From JBEVJK01 sp963791325 (GTDB taxonomy: Bacteria; Pseudomonadota; Alphaproteobacteria; Rhizobiales; Rhizobiaceae): a stretch of DNA of 64,000 nucleotides. A model generated the notes under the pieces. It saw nothing but the letters and a program-made list of their open reading frames with translations, made no database searches and was not told the origin of the DNA. The stretch lies in NCBI GenBank assembly GCA_963791325.1, contig CAWBRU010000004.1:1-64000 (forward strand), written 5' to 3'. Both the position numbers and the translations under genes were made by a program. Of the stretch, positions 35,999 to 45,025 are shown piece by piece (position 1 is the first letter of the stretch; the number at the start of each line of letters is the position of its first letter).

Positions 35999-36742
35999 AT
36001 GGAATGGCGAGACGATGGCATTGTTTTGGGCATCCGCCGGCATGGCGAGACCAGCGCCATCCTGGAGGTGATGACGCGGGCCCATGGCCGCCATCTCGGC
36101 CTGGTCCGGGGCGGCCGCTCCCGGCGCCAGCAGCCGGTGCTGCAGGCGGGCAATTCCGTTACGGTGATGTGGCGCGCCCGGCTCGACGAGCATCTCGGCA
36201 CCTTCCAGATCGAGCCGCTGGCGCTTCACGCGGCGCGGCTGTTCGACAGCGCGGTGGCCATCTACGGGCTGCAGACGCTCGCGGCCCATCTGCGGCTGCT
36301 GCCCGAGCGCGATCCGCATTCCGGGTTGTTCGAGGCGCTCGGGCTGATGATCGAGCATCTCGACGATGCCGCCGCCGCCGCCGAGCTCATCGTGCGCTTC
36401 GAGCTGCTGGTGCTGGAAGAGCTCGGCTTCGGCCTGGACCTCGCCGCCTGTGCAGCGACGGGCAGCCGAGAGGACCTCGCCTATGTGTCGCCGCGCTCGG
36501 GGCGGGCGGTGTCGCGTGTCGCCGGAGCGCCGTGGGCCGAGCGGATGCTGGTCTTGCCCGGCTTTCTCGCCGCGCACGGGCGCCGGCCGGAGCCGGCCGA
36601 GCTCGAAGCGGCCTTCCGCCTGACCGACTACTTCTTCCACCGTCATGTCTACGAGCCGCGTGGGCTCACCGCGCCCGAAGCCCGGGCCGGCTTCGTCCGC
36701 GCCTGGCGTCGGTGCCTCGTCGGGAACGGCTCGCTGTCGTGA
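35999..36742 (+). CDS. recO: DNA repair protein RecO
   Basis: 247 aa. Helps RecR load RecA on gaps. N-terminal OB fold MEWRDDGIVLGIRRHGETSA with LVRGGRSRRQQPVLQAGNSV, then a helical domain (GLMIEHLDDAAAAAELIVRF) and the segment CAATGSREDLAYVSPRSGRA, where many RecO proteins have a four-cysteine zinc site. Only one cysteine remains here, as I recall for alphaproteobacterial RecO. Last gene of the lepB-rnc-era-recO run. Confidence 0.93.
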   Translation: MEWRDDGIVLGIRRHGETSAILEVMTRAHGRHLGLVRGGRSRRQQPVLQAGNSVTVMWRARLDEHLGTFQIEPLALHAARLFDSAVAIYGLQTLAAHLRLLPERDPHSGLFEALGLMIEHLDDAAAAAELIVRFELLVLEELGFGLDLAACAATGSREDLAYVSPRSGRAVSRVAGAPWAERMLVLPGFLAAHGRRPEPAELEAAFRLTDYFFHRHVYEPRGLTAPEARAGFVRAWRRCLVGNGSLS

Positions 36743-36990
36743 CACGTTTTGGGGGAGGCCCGGTTGTGGAGCCGATCACATGGAAGGGATGCGCGGGATA
36801 ATTTAATTTCCTTGATGAACGCGACGGAATAAATTCCGCCAAGCCGGCGTTGTCCGCCTCAGAGATGACGACGGCGTCGCCGGCTCCGCGGGCCGAGAGC
36901 ACAGCCTCGGCCGACCCAAGCCCAGCGCAATGCGCATCGCGGAGCTTCAAGGGCACGATTGGATCATGGTCGGGACGCCGACGGGAACAC

Positions 36991-37509
36991 ATGGACGAGA
37001 AGCGAACGGCGATCTTGGCTGAAATCCCGCGGATGCGGCGCTACGCGAGATCCCTGCTCAGGGATCGCGACGCCGCCGACGACCTGGTGCAGGACAGCCT
37101 CGAGCGCGCCTTGTCGAAGCTCGACCATTGGCGTTCCGGTGACAATCCGCGGCGTTGGCTGTTCACCATCATGCATCATCTGTTCGTCGACCAGATGCGC
37201 AAGATGGCGCGCCGGGGCGGCGGCTCCACGCTGCCCGCCGAGGCCGCCGATGCGATCGCCGCCGCGCCCACCCAGCATGAGAGCTTCGCGGTGCGCGACA
37301 TTCTGGACGCGCTCGGCGCGATCAGCCCGGAGCGCCGGGCGGCCATCATGATGGTCGCCGTTGAAGGCTTTTCCTATGCCGAAGCTGCCAACATCCTCGG
37401 CATTCCTGCCGGCACGCTGATGTCGCGCATTGCCCGCGGCCGCGAGGAGCTGCGCGTGCTGCTCGACGACTCGGCCCGGCGGCGCTCGATCAGGATCGTC
37501 GAGAAATGA
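36991..37509 (+). CDS. ECF-type RNA polymerase sigma factor
   Basis: 172 aa from ATG 36,991. Region 2 reads RYARSLLRDRDAADDLVQDS and RRWLFTIMHHLFVDQMRKMA; region 4 reads LGAISPERRAAIMMVAVEGF, SYAEAANILGIPAGTLMSRI and ARGREELR. There is no region 1 or 3, as in ECF sigma factors. The next gene overlaps its stop (ATGA) and encodes a membrane protein of anti-sigma design, so activity is probably controlled by that partner. An inverted repeat CGGAAT-AA-ATTCCG at 36,825-36,838 lies in the upstream gap. Confidence 0.93.
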   Translation: MDEKRTAILAEIPRMRRYARSLLRDRDAADDLVQDSLERALSKLDHWRSGDNPRRWLFTIMHHLFVDQMRKMARRGGGSTLPAEAADAIAAAPTQHESFAVRDILDALGAISPERRAAIMMVAVEGFSYAEAANILGIPAGTLMSRIARGREELRVLLDDSARRRSIRIVEK

Positions 37510-38312
37510 GCCGGCGGCCTTACACGATCCGCGACATCCACATGGCGCTCGACGGCGAGATGCCGGCAGAGGATCGCGAGGACTACGAGATCTGGCTGTC
37601 GGCCAATCCCGACATGAAGGCGCTCAGCGTCCGCTTCGCCGCCGATCGCGCCCGCCTGCAGGGCGTCTTCGCGCCCGTGCTGAAGGAGCCGGTTCCCGAA
37701 CGCCTGGCGGCACTGGTCGCCGCAGGCGGGCCGCGCCGCCGGCCCTCGCCGATGCGCCGCTTCGCCGCCGCGCTGCCCTGGCGGGGGGCGCTGGTCGCGT
37801 CGCTGGTCATCGCCAGCGCCGGGATCGGCTATCTCGGCGGCCTCTCCCAGGCGGCGCGCGAGGAAAGCGGGGCCGAAGCGATCGTCGAACGGGCGATCGA
37901 GGCGCATGCCATGTACGCCGCCGAGAAGGTGCATTCGGTCGAAGTCGGCGCCGACCAAAAGGACCATCTCGTCGGCTGGCTGTCGAAGCGCGTCGGTACC
38001 CCGCTGGTTGCGCCGGACCTCTCCCCGGAAGGCTATCGGCTGGTCGGCGGGCGGCTGTTGCCCGCATCCGGCCAGGCGGCGGCGCAATTCATGTATCAGG
38101 ACGCCGACGGCGGCAGGGTTTCGCTCTATGTCACTCGCGATGACGCCAAAGAACCCGGCGGCTTCAGGCTCTACGAAGAGGACGGCCAACGCGCCTTTTA
38201 CTGGCTTGACGAAGGCTTCTGCTACGCCGTTGCAGGCACTGTGCCGCAGGCGGCGCTGCGCTCGATCGCCGATGCTGCGCATCAGCAGCTGCAGGAGGGG
38301 ATCGCCAGCTGA
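37506..38312 (+). CDS. Membrane-anchored anti-sigma factor
   Basis: 268 aa. An N-terminal cytoplasmic segment (IRDIHMALDGEMPAEDREDY, then EIWLSANPDMKALSVRF) has the helical layout of anti-sigma domains without a zinc motif; one membrane helix (GALVASLVIASAGIGYLGGL, residues about 90-110) follows; the remaining 150 residues (KVHSVEVGADQKDHLVGWLS, GGRLLPASGQAAAQFMYQDA) form a periplasmic sensor domain. Assignment rests on the overlap with the ECF sigma gene and this topology. The signal sensed is not apparent. Confidence 0.88.
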   Translation: MSRRPYTIRDIHMALDGEMPAEDREDYEIWLSANPDMKALSVRFAADRARLQGVFAPVLKEPVPERLAALVAAGGPRRRPSPMRRFAAALPWRGALVASLVIASAGIGYLGGLSQAAREESGAEAIVERAIEAHAMYAAEKVHSVEVGADQKDHLVGWLSKRVGTPLVAPDLSPEGYRLVGGRLLPASGQAAAQFMYQDADGGRVSLYVTRDDAKEPGGFRLYEEDGQRAFYWLDEGFCYAVAGTVPQAALRSIADAAHQQLQEGIAS

Positions 38313-38480
38313 GGCGGCCTGCCGACCGGCATTGTTCGACCGATCGAACTGAGCTCCGCTCTGTCCACAATTCGGCCCCATTCAGGGCGCGAAAGCGACT
38401 CCGATGGAGGCTGGTGCGGCCCGCCGTCGCACGGCTGGGGGAAGGCGCTCTTCTCCGTGTCAATCGAGGTTCCTGTTTGA

Positions 38481-38990
38481 ATGCCAGCCGACATCCGCTT
38501 GGCAAGCCTGTCCGACGTGGACCGCCTCGCTGCCCTTGAGGATGCGGCGTTTGTAGGTGATCGGATTAGCCGCCGCTCGTTCCGCCACTTGGTCGCCGCG
38601 CCGACCGCCGAGGTTTGGATCGCGGTCGGGGTCGAGGCTGAACCGGCCGGCTATGCCATCGTCCTCTATCGCCGCGGCGCCCGCGCGGCGCGGCTCTATT
38701 CCCTCGCAGTGGCAGCGGCGGAACAGGGCAGCGGCCACGGCCGCCGGCTGCTTTCGGCAGCCGAGCAGGCGGCTTTCAGGCGCGGCGCCCGTGCGCTTCG
38801 GCTCGAGGTGCGGCAGGACAACCGCCGCGCCCGCGCGCTTTACGAGGGTTGCGGCTATCGCCGCGGGTCGCTGGTGCCCAACTACTACGCCGACGGCGCC
38901 GCCGCCGAGCGCTACGAAAAGGCCCTTGTCGGGCCTGGACGAACGCCGGACGCCGGCCGCAGCGCACGCAAGGAAGCGTCGCTCCAATGA
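38481..38990 (+). CDS. GNAT-family N-acetyltransferase
   Basis: 169 aa. The acetyl-CoA loop LYSLAVAAAEQGSGHGRRLL (Q/RxxGxG/A-type pattern) and the strand LRLEVRQDNRRARALYEGCG followed by YRRGSLVPNYYADGAAAERY are diagnostic of RimI-like GNAT enzymes. The gene overlaps the ATP-grasp ligase gene by ATGA, so the two are translated together; the acetyltransferase probably modifies the amino group of the ligase's product or substrate. Confidence 0.9.
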   Translation: MPADIRLASLSDVDRLAALEDAAFVGDRISRRSFRHLVAAPTAEVWIAVGVEAEPAGYAIVLYRRGARAARLYSLAVAAAEQGSGHGRRLLSAAEQAAFRRGARALRLEVRQDNRRARALYEGCGYRRGSLVPNYYADGAAAERYEKALVGPGRTPDAGRSARKEASLQ

Positions 38991-40441
38991 CGTGGGTCAT
39001 CCTCACCGGCCGGCAGAACGACATCGACCCCTTCGCAACGCCGCACAAGATCATCACCAGCCGCGACTATCTCGCCCATCCCGCTCTGTTCCGCGGCCAG
39101 CGCCCGAAGGTCATCAATCTCTCCAACAATTACGGCTACCAGTCGCGCGGCTACTATGCCTCGCTGCTCGCCAGCTCGCGCGGCCACAAGGTCATCCCGA
39201 CGGTCGAGACGATGATCGACCTGTCCGAGCGCAAGCTCTACGAGAATGCGCTGCCCGAGCTGGAGGTGATGCTCAACAAGTGCCGGAAGGATCTCGGCGG
39301 CGCGTTTCCGCCGAAGGTATCGATCTTGTTCGGCATCGGCCCGGCCAAGGCCTGGGACCGGTTCGCCAAGCTGTTGTTCGACTGGTTCCGCGCCCCGGCG
39401 CTCGAAGTCTCGATCCGCGACAGCGCCGAATGGGCGACGATCCGCAAGATCGGCTTCTTGCCGCTGGCGCGGATGACCGACGAGGAGGAGCAGCGCTTCC
39501 TCGAATGCCTCGACATCTATACCAGCCGGGAATGGCGCGATTCCAAGGAGCGGACCCCGGCCCGCTACAGCTTCGCCACGCTGGTCGACCCGCATGAGGA
39601 GATGCCGCCGTCGGAGATCGCCTCGCTGCGTCACTGGTCGAAGATCGCCGACAAGATGGGGGTCGAGGTCGAGCCGATCACGCGGCGCGACTTGGCCCGG
39701 CTGGCCAATTACGACGCGCTGTTCATCCGCGAGACGACCTCGATCTCCAACCACACCTACCGCTTCGCCCGGCGCGCCCAGCAGGAGGGCATGCCGGTCA
39801 TCGACGACCCGCTGTCGATGATCCGCTGCACCAACAAGGTCTATCTCAACGAGCTGATGACCGCCAACAAGGTGCCGGTGCCGCCGACGGTGATGATCGC
39901 CAGCACCGCCGACCTCGAGCCGGCGGCACAGGCACTCGGTTTTCCCCTGGTGCTCAAGATCCCGGACAGCGCCTTCTCGCGCGGCGTCAGAAAAGCTTCC
40001 TCGCTCCAGGAGCTGACCAAGCTCGCCAGCCAATGGCTGGAGGATTCCGATCTTTTGATCGCGCAGAAATACATCCCCACCGAATACGATTGGCGCATCG
40101 GCGTGCTCGGCGGCCAGCCGCTGTTCGCCGTCCACTATCTAATGGCGAAGAAGCACTGGCAGATCGTCAATCACAAGGCCAACGGCAAACCGGACCAGGG
40201 CGGCATCAAGACCTTCACGCTGAAGGAGGCCCCGCAGCATGTGGTCGAGACCGCGGTCAAGGCGGCGCGCTGCATCGGCGACGGCCTCTATGGCGTCGAC
40301 CTCAAGGAGACCGCCGACGGCGTCTACGTCATCGAGGTCAATGACAACCCCAATCTCGATCACGGCTGGGAAGATTCCGGCGAGAAGGACGAGGTCTGGG
40401 TGCGCCTGACGCAATGGTTCCTCGACCGGCTGGAGCGCTGA
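38987..40441 (+). CDS. RimK-family ATP-grasp ligase with RLAN N-terminal domain
   Basis: 484 aa. Residues 1-200 (TWVILTGRQNDIDPFATPHK, INLSNNYGYQSRGYYASLLA) correspond to the N-terminal domain of RimK-like ligases. The ATP-grasp part follows: IRETTSISNHTYRFARRAQQ, FPLVLKIPDSAFSRGVRK, LIAQKYIPTEYDWRIGVLGG and the magnesium-binding VYVIEVNDNPNLDHGWEDSG. Such enzymes join an amino acid to a carboxylate using ATP, forming a peptide-like bond. With the coupled acetyltransferase this suggests synthesis of a small acetylated peptide or modification of a protein tail. The substrate is unknown. Confidence 0.88.
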   Translation: MTWVILTGRQNDIDPFATPHKIITSRDYLAHPALFRGQRPKVINLSNNYGYQSRGYYASLLASSRGHKVIPTVETMIDLSERKLYENALPELEVMLNKCRKDLGGAFPPKVSILFGIGPAKAWDRFAKLLFDWFRAPALEVSIRDSAEWATIRKIGFLPLARMTDEEEQRFLECLDIYTSREWRDSKERTPARYSFATLVDPHEEMPPSEIASLRHWSKIADKMGVEVEPITRRDLARLANYDALFIRETTSISNHTYRFARRAQQEGMPVIDDPLSMIRCTNKVYLNELMTANKVPVPPTVMIASTADLEPAAQALGFPLVLKIPDSAFSRGVRKASSLQELTKLASQWLEDSDLLIAQKYIPTEYDWRIGVLGGQPLFAVHYLMAKKHWQIVNHKANGKPDQGGIKTFTLKEAPQHVVETAVKAARCIGDGLYGVDLKETADGVYVIEVNDNPNLDHGWEDSGEKDEVWVRLTQWFLDRLER

Positions 40442-40479
40442 GCGCCGGCGGTCCGAAACGCCCCCCCGCGCTGTTGCGG

Positions 40480-41094
40480 TCAGCGCCGCTCGCGCGCCGT
40501 TTCCAAGGCGAGGAACCGCGCCAGGAAGCGCTTCTGCACCGCCTGCGCCGGACGCGAGGCGAGATCGAAGCGCTGGGCAGCCAGCCCATGCGGCCGGCCG
40601 AAGAAGCGGCCGGCTTCGCCGGCGGAGAAGCCGGCCACCTCGGTCGCCTCGAAATAGGCGGCGATCTGGTCGGCGCGCTTGATGGTCCTGCGCAGCGCGG
40701 CAGAAAGCTCGGCCGGCAGGCCGAAGCGCAAATGGACGGCCCGCTGCAGGCGCAGTTCCACCTCCCGGTAGCTGCCGCCGACCACCGACTTGAATGGCGA
40801 GATCATGTCGCCGATCACATATTCGGGGGCGTCGTGGAGCAGGGCCGCGAGCTGTGCGGCCGGCGCGGCGGCCGGGTCGAGCACGCTGAACACCGCTTCG
40901 ACCAGCAGCGAATGCTGCGCCACCGAAAAGGCGTGCGTGCCGTGGGTCTGGCCGTTCCAGCGGGCGACGCGCGCCAGCCCATGGGCGATGTCGCTGATTT
41001 CGATGTCGAGCGGCGAGGGATCGAGCAGGTCGAGGCGCCGCCCCGACAGCATGCGCTGCCAGGCGCGCGGCGGGGCGCCCGGCCGATCCGGCAT
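40480..41094 (-). CDS. HD-domain phosphohydrolase (YfbR-like)
   Basis: 204 aa. Metal-binding HD residues are visible: THAFSVAQHSLLVEAVFSVL (first His), LAALLHDAPEYVIGDMISPF (HD pair) and a distal aspartate in IKRADQIAAYFEATEV. This pattern matches YfbR/HDDC2 5'-deoxynucleotidase-like hydrolases. The ATG overlaps the stop of the upstream ygfZ-like gene (TGATG), so the two genes form one unit. The exact substrate, probably a nucleotide, is not certain. Confidence 0.85.
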   Translation of the reverse strand: MPDRPGAPPRAWQRMLSGRRLDLLDPSPLDIEISDIAHGLARVARWNGQTHGTHAFSVAQHSLLVEAVFSVLDPAAAPAAQLAALLHDAPEYVIGDMISPFKSVVGGSYREVELRLQRAVHLRFGLPAELSAALRRTIKRADQIAAYFEATEVAGFSAGEAGRFFGRPHGLAAQRFDLASRPAQAVQKRFLARFLALETARERR

Positions 41095-41969
41095 CAGGCT
41101 CCTTCCGCCCCGGCGGCCGTTTCGGGAAAGGTGAATGTCGCCCAGCCCGGAATGGCAAGCGTGACGGCGACATCGCCGGCAGAAAGCGGAACGCCCCTGT
41201 CGAGAGCGTCCTTGACCCGATCGATGCGTACGATCGCCAGTCCCTTGCCGCCCAGCACCGTGCCGAGCTGACCGAGCGGTCGGCCGTCGGCCGTGATCTC
41301 GGTGCCCCGTGGCGGCAGCGGCGCCGCGGCCTCCACGTGAAGCAGGCGGCGCCGGGCGGTGCCGCGATGTTGCATGCGCGACACGACCTCCTGGCCGACA
41401 TAGCAGCCCTTCTTGAAGCCGACGCCGCCAAGCTGGTCGAGGAGCACGTCGTGCGGAAACGCCTCGCCGGGCTGGTAGTCGACGCCGATCTCGCCGACCG
41501 CCGCGCCGATCCGCAGCAGATCCCACGCCGCCTCGCTGTCCGTCGCGGCTGGCAGATCGGTGTAACGGCGCCAGACCGCGCGCGTGCCGAAACGCAGGTC
41601 GCGAAGGCCGCTTTCGGCGTCGGTGAGCGTTGGCTCAAGATCCCAGCCAACGGCTGCAAGCCCCGGGGCAAGCTTGCGGATCTCCAGCTTTGCCCGCAGC
41701 TTGTAAAGCGTCAGCCGGCGCAAAAGCTCGTCGCCGAGGACGGCGGGAGTGTCGAGGACAAAGCCCTCGCCGCGGCGCGCGATCAGGAACGCGGCGAGGA
41801 TCTTGCCCTGCGGCGTCAGCAAGGCGCCGGGCTTCAGCTCGCCGGCGCCGAGCGTGCCGAGGTCGGTGGTCAGGATGTTCTGCAGAAACGGTTCTGCTTC
41901 GGCCCCAAAGACCTCGATGAGCGCGCGATCGGCTAGGTGGACGACGGGCATGAACACGCCGGCTTGCAA
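41094..41969 (-). CDS. ygfZ: Folate-dependent iron-sulphur repair protein YgfZ
   Basis: 291 aa (or 285 from the second ATG, MPVVHLADRALIEV). Tetrahydrofolate-dependent factor for Fe-S enzyme maintenance; the hallmark KGCYVGQEVVSRMQHRG with the essential cysteine is present, and the N-terminal ILTTDLGTLGAGELKPGALL, then LTPQGKILAAF also fits the aminomethyltransferase-like fold. Divergent from pyrC, with 56 bp between the two starts. Confidence 0.93.
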   Translation of the reverse strand: MQAGVFMPVVHLADRALIEVFGAEAEPFLQNILTTDLGTLGAGELKPGALLTPQGKILAAFLIARRGEGFVLDTPAVLGDELLRRLTLYKLRAKLEIRKLAPGLAAVGWDLEPTLTDAESGLRDLRFGTRAVWRRYTDLPAATDSEAAWDLLRIGAAVGEIGVDYQPGEAFPHDVLLDQLGGVGFKKGCYVGQEVVSRMQHRGTARRRLLHVEAAAPLPPRGTEITADGRPLGQLGTVLGGKGLAIVRIDRVKDALDRGVPLSAGDVAVTLAIPGWATFTFPETAAGAEGA

Positions 41970-42025
41970 TTGGAAAGCTCATTACGTAAGCCGCCCTGCC
42001 AGCAGCGGCAAGGGCAAAGCAAGCG

Positions 42026-43354
42026 ATGGCCGAGAGCTTCGATCTTCTCCTGACCGGCGGTACCGTGGTCAACCAGGACGGCGCCGGGCCGCGCGATATC
42101 GGCGTCCGCGGCGGGCGGATCGCCGCTCTCGGCGTGCTTGCGGCGGCCGATGCGGCCGAGCGCATCGACTGCCGCGGCCTCCACATCCTGCCCGGTGTGA
42201 TCGACAGCCAGGTCCATTTCCGCGAGCCCGGCTTCACCCACAAGGAGGATCTGGAGAGCGGCTCGCGGGCGGCGGTGCTCGGCGGGGTGACCACCGTCTT
42301 CGAAATGCCCAACACCGACCCGCTGACCACCGGCGCGGCCGCCTTGGCCGACAAGCTGTCGCGGGCGCGCGGCCGCATGCATTGCGATTTCGCCTTCTGG
42401 GTGGGCGGCACCCGGGAAAATGTCGCCGAGCTCGGTGCGCTGGAAAGGCTGCCGGGCGCCGCCGGCATCAAGGTCTTCATGGGTTCCTCGACCGGTGACC
42501 TCCTGGTCGAGGACGACCACGGCGTGGCGGCGATCCTGGCCAATACCCGCCGCCGTGTGGCGTTCCACTCCGAGGACGAGTTCCGCCTGCGCGAGCGGCT
42601 CGGCGTGCGTGTGGAAGGGGATCCCGCCTCGCATCCGCGGTGGCGCGACGTCGAGGCCGCGGTGCGCTCGACCCGCCGCCTGCTCGGCATCGCCCGCCGC
42701 GTGGGCGCCAGGATCCACGTGCTCCACATTTCGACGGAAGAGGAGCTCGATCTGCTTGTCGCCAACAGGGATGTGGCGAGCTGCGAGGCAACGCCGCACC
42801 ATCTGACGCTGAGCAGCGACGATTATGGACGGCTCGGAACCCTGATCCAGATGAACCCGCCGGTGCGCGAGGCGCGCCATCGCGCTGCCCTCTGGCAGAG
42901 CCTGGGGCAGGGCCTCATCGACGTGCTCGGTTCCGACCATGCGCCACATACGCTCGAGGAGAAGGCACGCCCCTATCCGGCATCGCCGTCCGGCATGCCG
43001 GGCGTGCAGACCCTGGTGCCGATCATGCTCGATCACGTCAATGCCGGCCGCCTGACGCTGGCGCGTTTCGTCGATCTGACCAGCGCCGGTCCGCTGCGCC
43101 TGTTCGGGCTGGCGCGCAAGGGCCGTATCGCGGCCGGCTACGATGCCGATTTCACCGTCGTCGATCTCAAGCGCCGGGAGGTCATCCGCAACGCACAAGC
43201 GGGCTCGCGCGCCGGCTGGACCCCCTATGACGGCCGCGCGGTCGTCGGCTGGCCGATCGGCACCATCGTCCGCGGCCGCCGGGTGATGTGGGAAGGTGCC
43301 TTGCTGGCCCCGGGCGAGGGCCGGCCGGCTTTGTTTGCAGAAGCTCTAAACTAA
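42026..43354 (+). CDS. pyrC: Dihydroorotase
   Basis: 442 aa class-I dihydroorotase that closes carbamoyl-aspartate to dihydroorotate in pyrimidine synthesis. Zinc site ILPGVIDSQVHFREPGFTHK, the loop VFEMPNTDPLTTG, KVFMGSSTGDLLV, HISTEEELDLL and LGSDHAPHTLEEKARPYPAS are all present. In many class-I members the metal-bridging residue is lysine; here the corresponding stretch is KVFMGSSTGD. Single gene with its own upstream region. Confidence 0.93.
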   Translation: MAESFDLLLTGGTVVNQDGAGPRDIGVRGGRIAALGVLAAADAAERIDCRGLHILPGVIDSQVHFREPGFTHKEDLESGSRAAVLGGVTTVFEMPNTDPLTTGAAALADKLSRARGRMHCDFAFWVGGTRENVAELGALERLPGAAGIKVFMGSSTGDLLVEDDHGVAAILANTRRRVAFHSEDEFRLRERLGVRVEGDPASHPRWRDVEAAVRSTRRLLGIARRVGARIHVLHISTEEELDLLVANRDVASCEATPHHLTLSSDDYGRLGTLIQMNPPVREARHRAALWQSLGQGLIDVLGSDHAPHTLEEKARPYPASPSGMPGVQTLVPIMLDHVNAGRLTLARFVDLTSAGPLRLFGLARKGRIAAGYDADFTVVDLKRREVIRNAQAGSRAGWTPYDGRAVVGWPIGTIVRGRRVMWEGALLAPGEGRPALFAEALN

Positions 43355-43423
43355 AGCTCAATCCGCAAAAACTTTTCGTAACAATAGCTTAGCTGGACGT
43401 GTTGAATCGGCGTTCAAGCTCGC

Positions 43424-44281
43424 TCAGTCCCCGGCGACAAAGAACGACCACTTGCCGTCGGGGGTGATGCCGACCCGGTAGAAGATGTAGGCGCCGTAGC
43501 TCTTCATGTCCTCGTAGTCGCCGGCGGTGATGATCTTGAACAGCTCGACCCGCTGCCGGGCGGTGAGCTTGTCGAGCGGGATGGCGTAGAAATAGGGCCA
43601 CACATAGAGTTCGGTCGGCTTGCCGACATCGAGATGGACATAGCCGGCGCTCAGCACCTCTTCGAGGATTGCGAGGATCTCCTGGCCCTCCTTGTCGCCG
43701 GAGAGTTCGCGCAGGAACTGCACGGGATCGCCTTCGATGCCGCCGAGCGCCAGCTGGGTGGCACTGTCGCCCTTGCCGATCAGCGGCCGCAGCGATTCGA
43801 TATTGCCGCTGGCCGCGGCATCGACAATCAGCTGGCGCATCCGCTTGACCGGCTCCGGCAGCTTGTCGAGGTCGTAGATGACCTCAGGCGGAGGGGCATC
43901 GGGATCGACCTCCGGGCGGCCGAGCGTGCCCTCGTCCGGGCTGGTCTGCTCGTCGGGCTGGCTGTCCTCCGGCTCCGACTCGTCGGGTGAGGCGTTATCC
44001 GGCGCGGTATCGTCGGGCTCCGCCTCGTCGTCGGCGGGCGGCGTCGGCTGCACCGGATCGGGCATCGGCACGGCGTTGGGCGCGGGCAGCGGCTCCGACT
44101 GCACCTTGTCGTCGCTCGGTGGGGCGGTCTCGTTCGGTTTCAGCTCGCTGAGCGACCAGGCCGGGGCAACCGTGATCAGCAGGCTTGCATGCAGCGCCAG
44201 GATCGACAGCAGCAGCGGCCCGGCCAAGCGCCGCTTGCGGCCGCGTGTCGCGGCCTTTCCCGGAGATCCTATCGCCATCAC
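43424..44281 (-). CDS. Exported protein with acidic proline-rich linker, unknown function
   Basis: 285 aa. A basic N-terminus and hydrophobic segment (AGPLLLSILALHASLLITVA) form a signal peptide or anchor, then about 80 residues rich in Asp, Glu, Pro and Ser (from LSELKPNETAPPSDDKVQSE on), then a globular domain (LDKLPEPVKRMRQLIVDAAA, EVLSAGYVHLDVGKPTELYV, WPYFYAIPLDKLTARQRVEL, FKIITAGDYEDMKSYGAYIF). The domain looks conserved but I cannot name it. Probably periplasmic. Monocistronic in appearance. Confidence 0.8.
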   Translation of the reverse strand: MMAIGSPGKAATRGRKRRLAGPLLLSILALHASLLITVAPAWSLSELKPNETAPPSDDKVQSEPLPAPNAVPMPDPVQPTPPADDEAEPDDTAPDNASPDESEPEDSQPDEQTSPDEGTLGRPEVDPDAPPPEVIYDLDKLPEPVKRMRQLIVDAAASGNIESLRPLIGKGDSATQLALGGIEGDPVQFLRELSGDKEGQEILAILEEVLSAGYVHLDVGKPTELYVWPYFYAIPLDKLTARQRVELFKIITAGDYEDMKSYGAYIFYRVGITPDGKWSFFVAGD

Positions 44282-44395
44282 GTTCTCCCGGGCCGCGGCC
44301 GGCCCTTCACCCGGCGGCGATCATATACCTTGAATGCAGGGCTTGGGGATGCGGGAGAGCAACACCTCGCCGGCGAATCGGGTCAATCCGAACGC

Positions 44396-44713
44396 TCAGT
44401 GGCAGGCGCGGTTATTCTCGAAATCGCCGGCGATGACCTTGTCGCGCATGCGGTCGAGCAGGCTGAGCGCAGCCGTCTCGCCGCTGGTGCGCAGCAGCTC
44501 GACGAACGTCGTGGCCAAGGCGGCCTCGGCGATGATCTCGGGCTCGATGCCGGCCGACAGGCCTTCAGCCCAGGCTTCGCTATGGCTCTCGATGGCGGTC
44601 AGCCGCTTTTCCTCTCGGACGAGGGCATCGATGTCGCCGGCGCTCTGTTCCATGTCGATCGACTTCCACTGTTTGAGCCGGAAGGCCCGAGCCACCCCGA
44701 AAGCATCCGGCAA
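44396..44713 (-). CDS. Unknown 85-105-aa helical protein
   Basis: Not recognised. The likely start is the ATG at 44,653 (MEQSAGDIDALVREEKRLTA), giving 85 aa; the frame is open to 44,713. The product is helical, acidic and soluble (AWAEGLSAGIEPEIIAEAAL, TTFVELLRTSGETAALSLLD). No signal peptide. It stands alone between the exported protein and the kinase gene. The gap to 45,025 (312 bp) holds nothing else that I can support. Confidence 0.7.
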   Translation of the reverse strand: MPDAFGVARAFRLKQWKSIDMEQSAGDIDALVREEKRLTAIESHSEAWAEGLSAGIEPEIIAEAALATTFVELLRTSGETAALSLLDRMRDKVIAGDFENNRACH

Positions 44714-45025
44714 GACGTCCCTTGCGTCCCAGGATCCCTACCAAGCCATCCGCAATGCGACACTTTTCAGGCAGAGGGCGCAGCGGCCGCCGGTCGGCGC
44801 GCCAGTGCGGACGTTTTGGCTTATGTTTCTTTATATTAGCTCAGCTGGTCGTGCCCCGACATCAAAAGCTCTCGTTTGAGTTAACCGGGAAATCGTCACT
44901 TAACCGATCTTTCAGAACTGTGACAAATCTGCCACATTGCGGCCATGCTTTGCCCTGATTGGCTGGGGGGTCGAAAGCGGCCGCCGCGCTTCCGCGGCCG
45001 CCCGAGAGCGGCTAAGTTTTCGGCG

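Noticed and set aside
36825..36838. Inverted repeat CGGAAT-AA-ATTCCG as a definite ECF promoter or operator
   Set aside because: Arms of six bases are too short to be convincing alone, and no matching second site was found.
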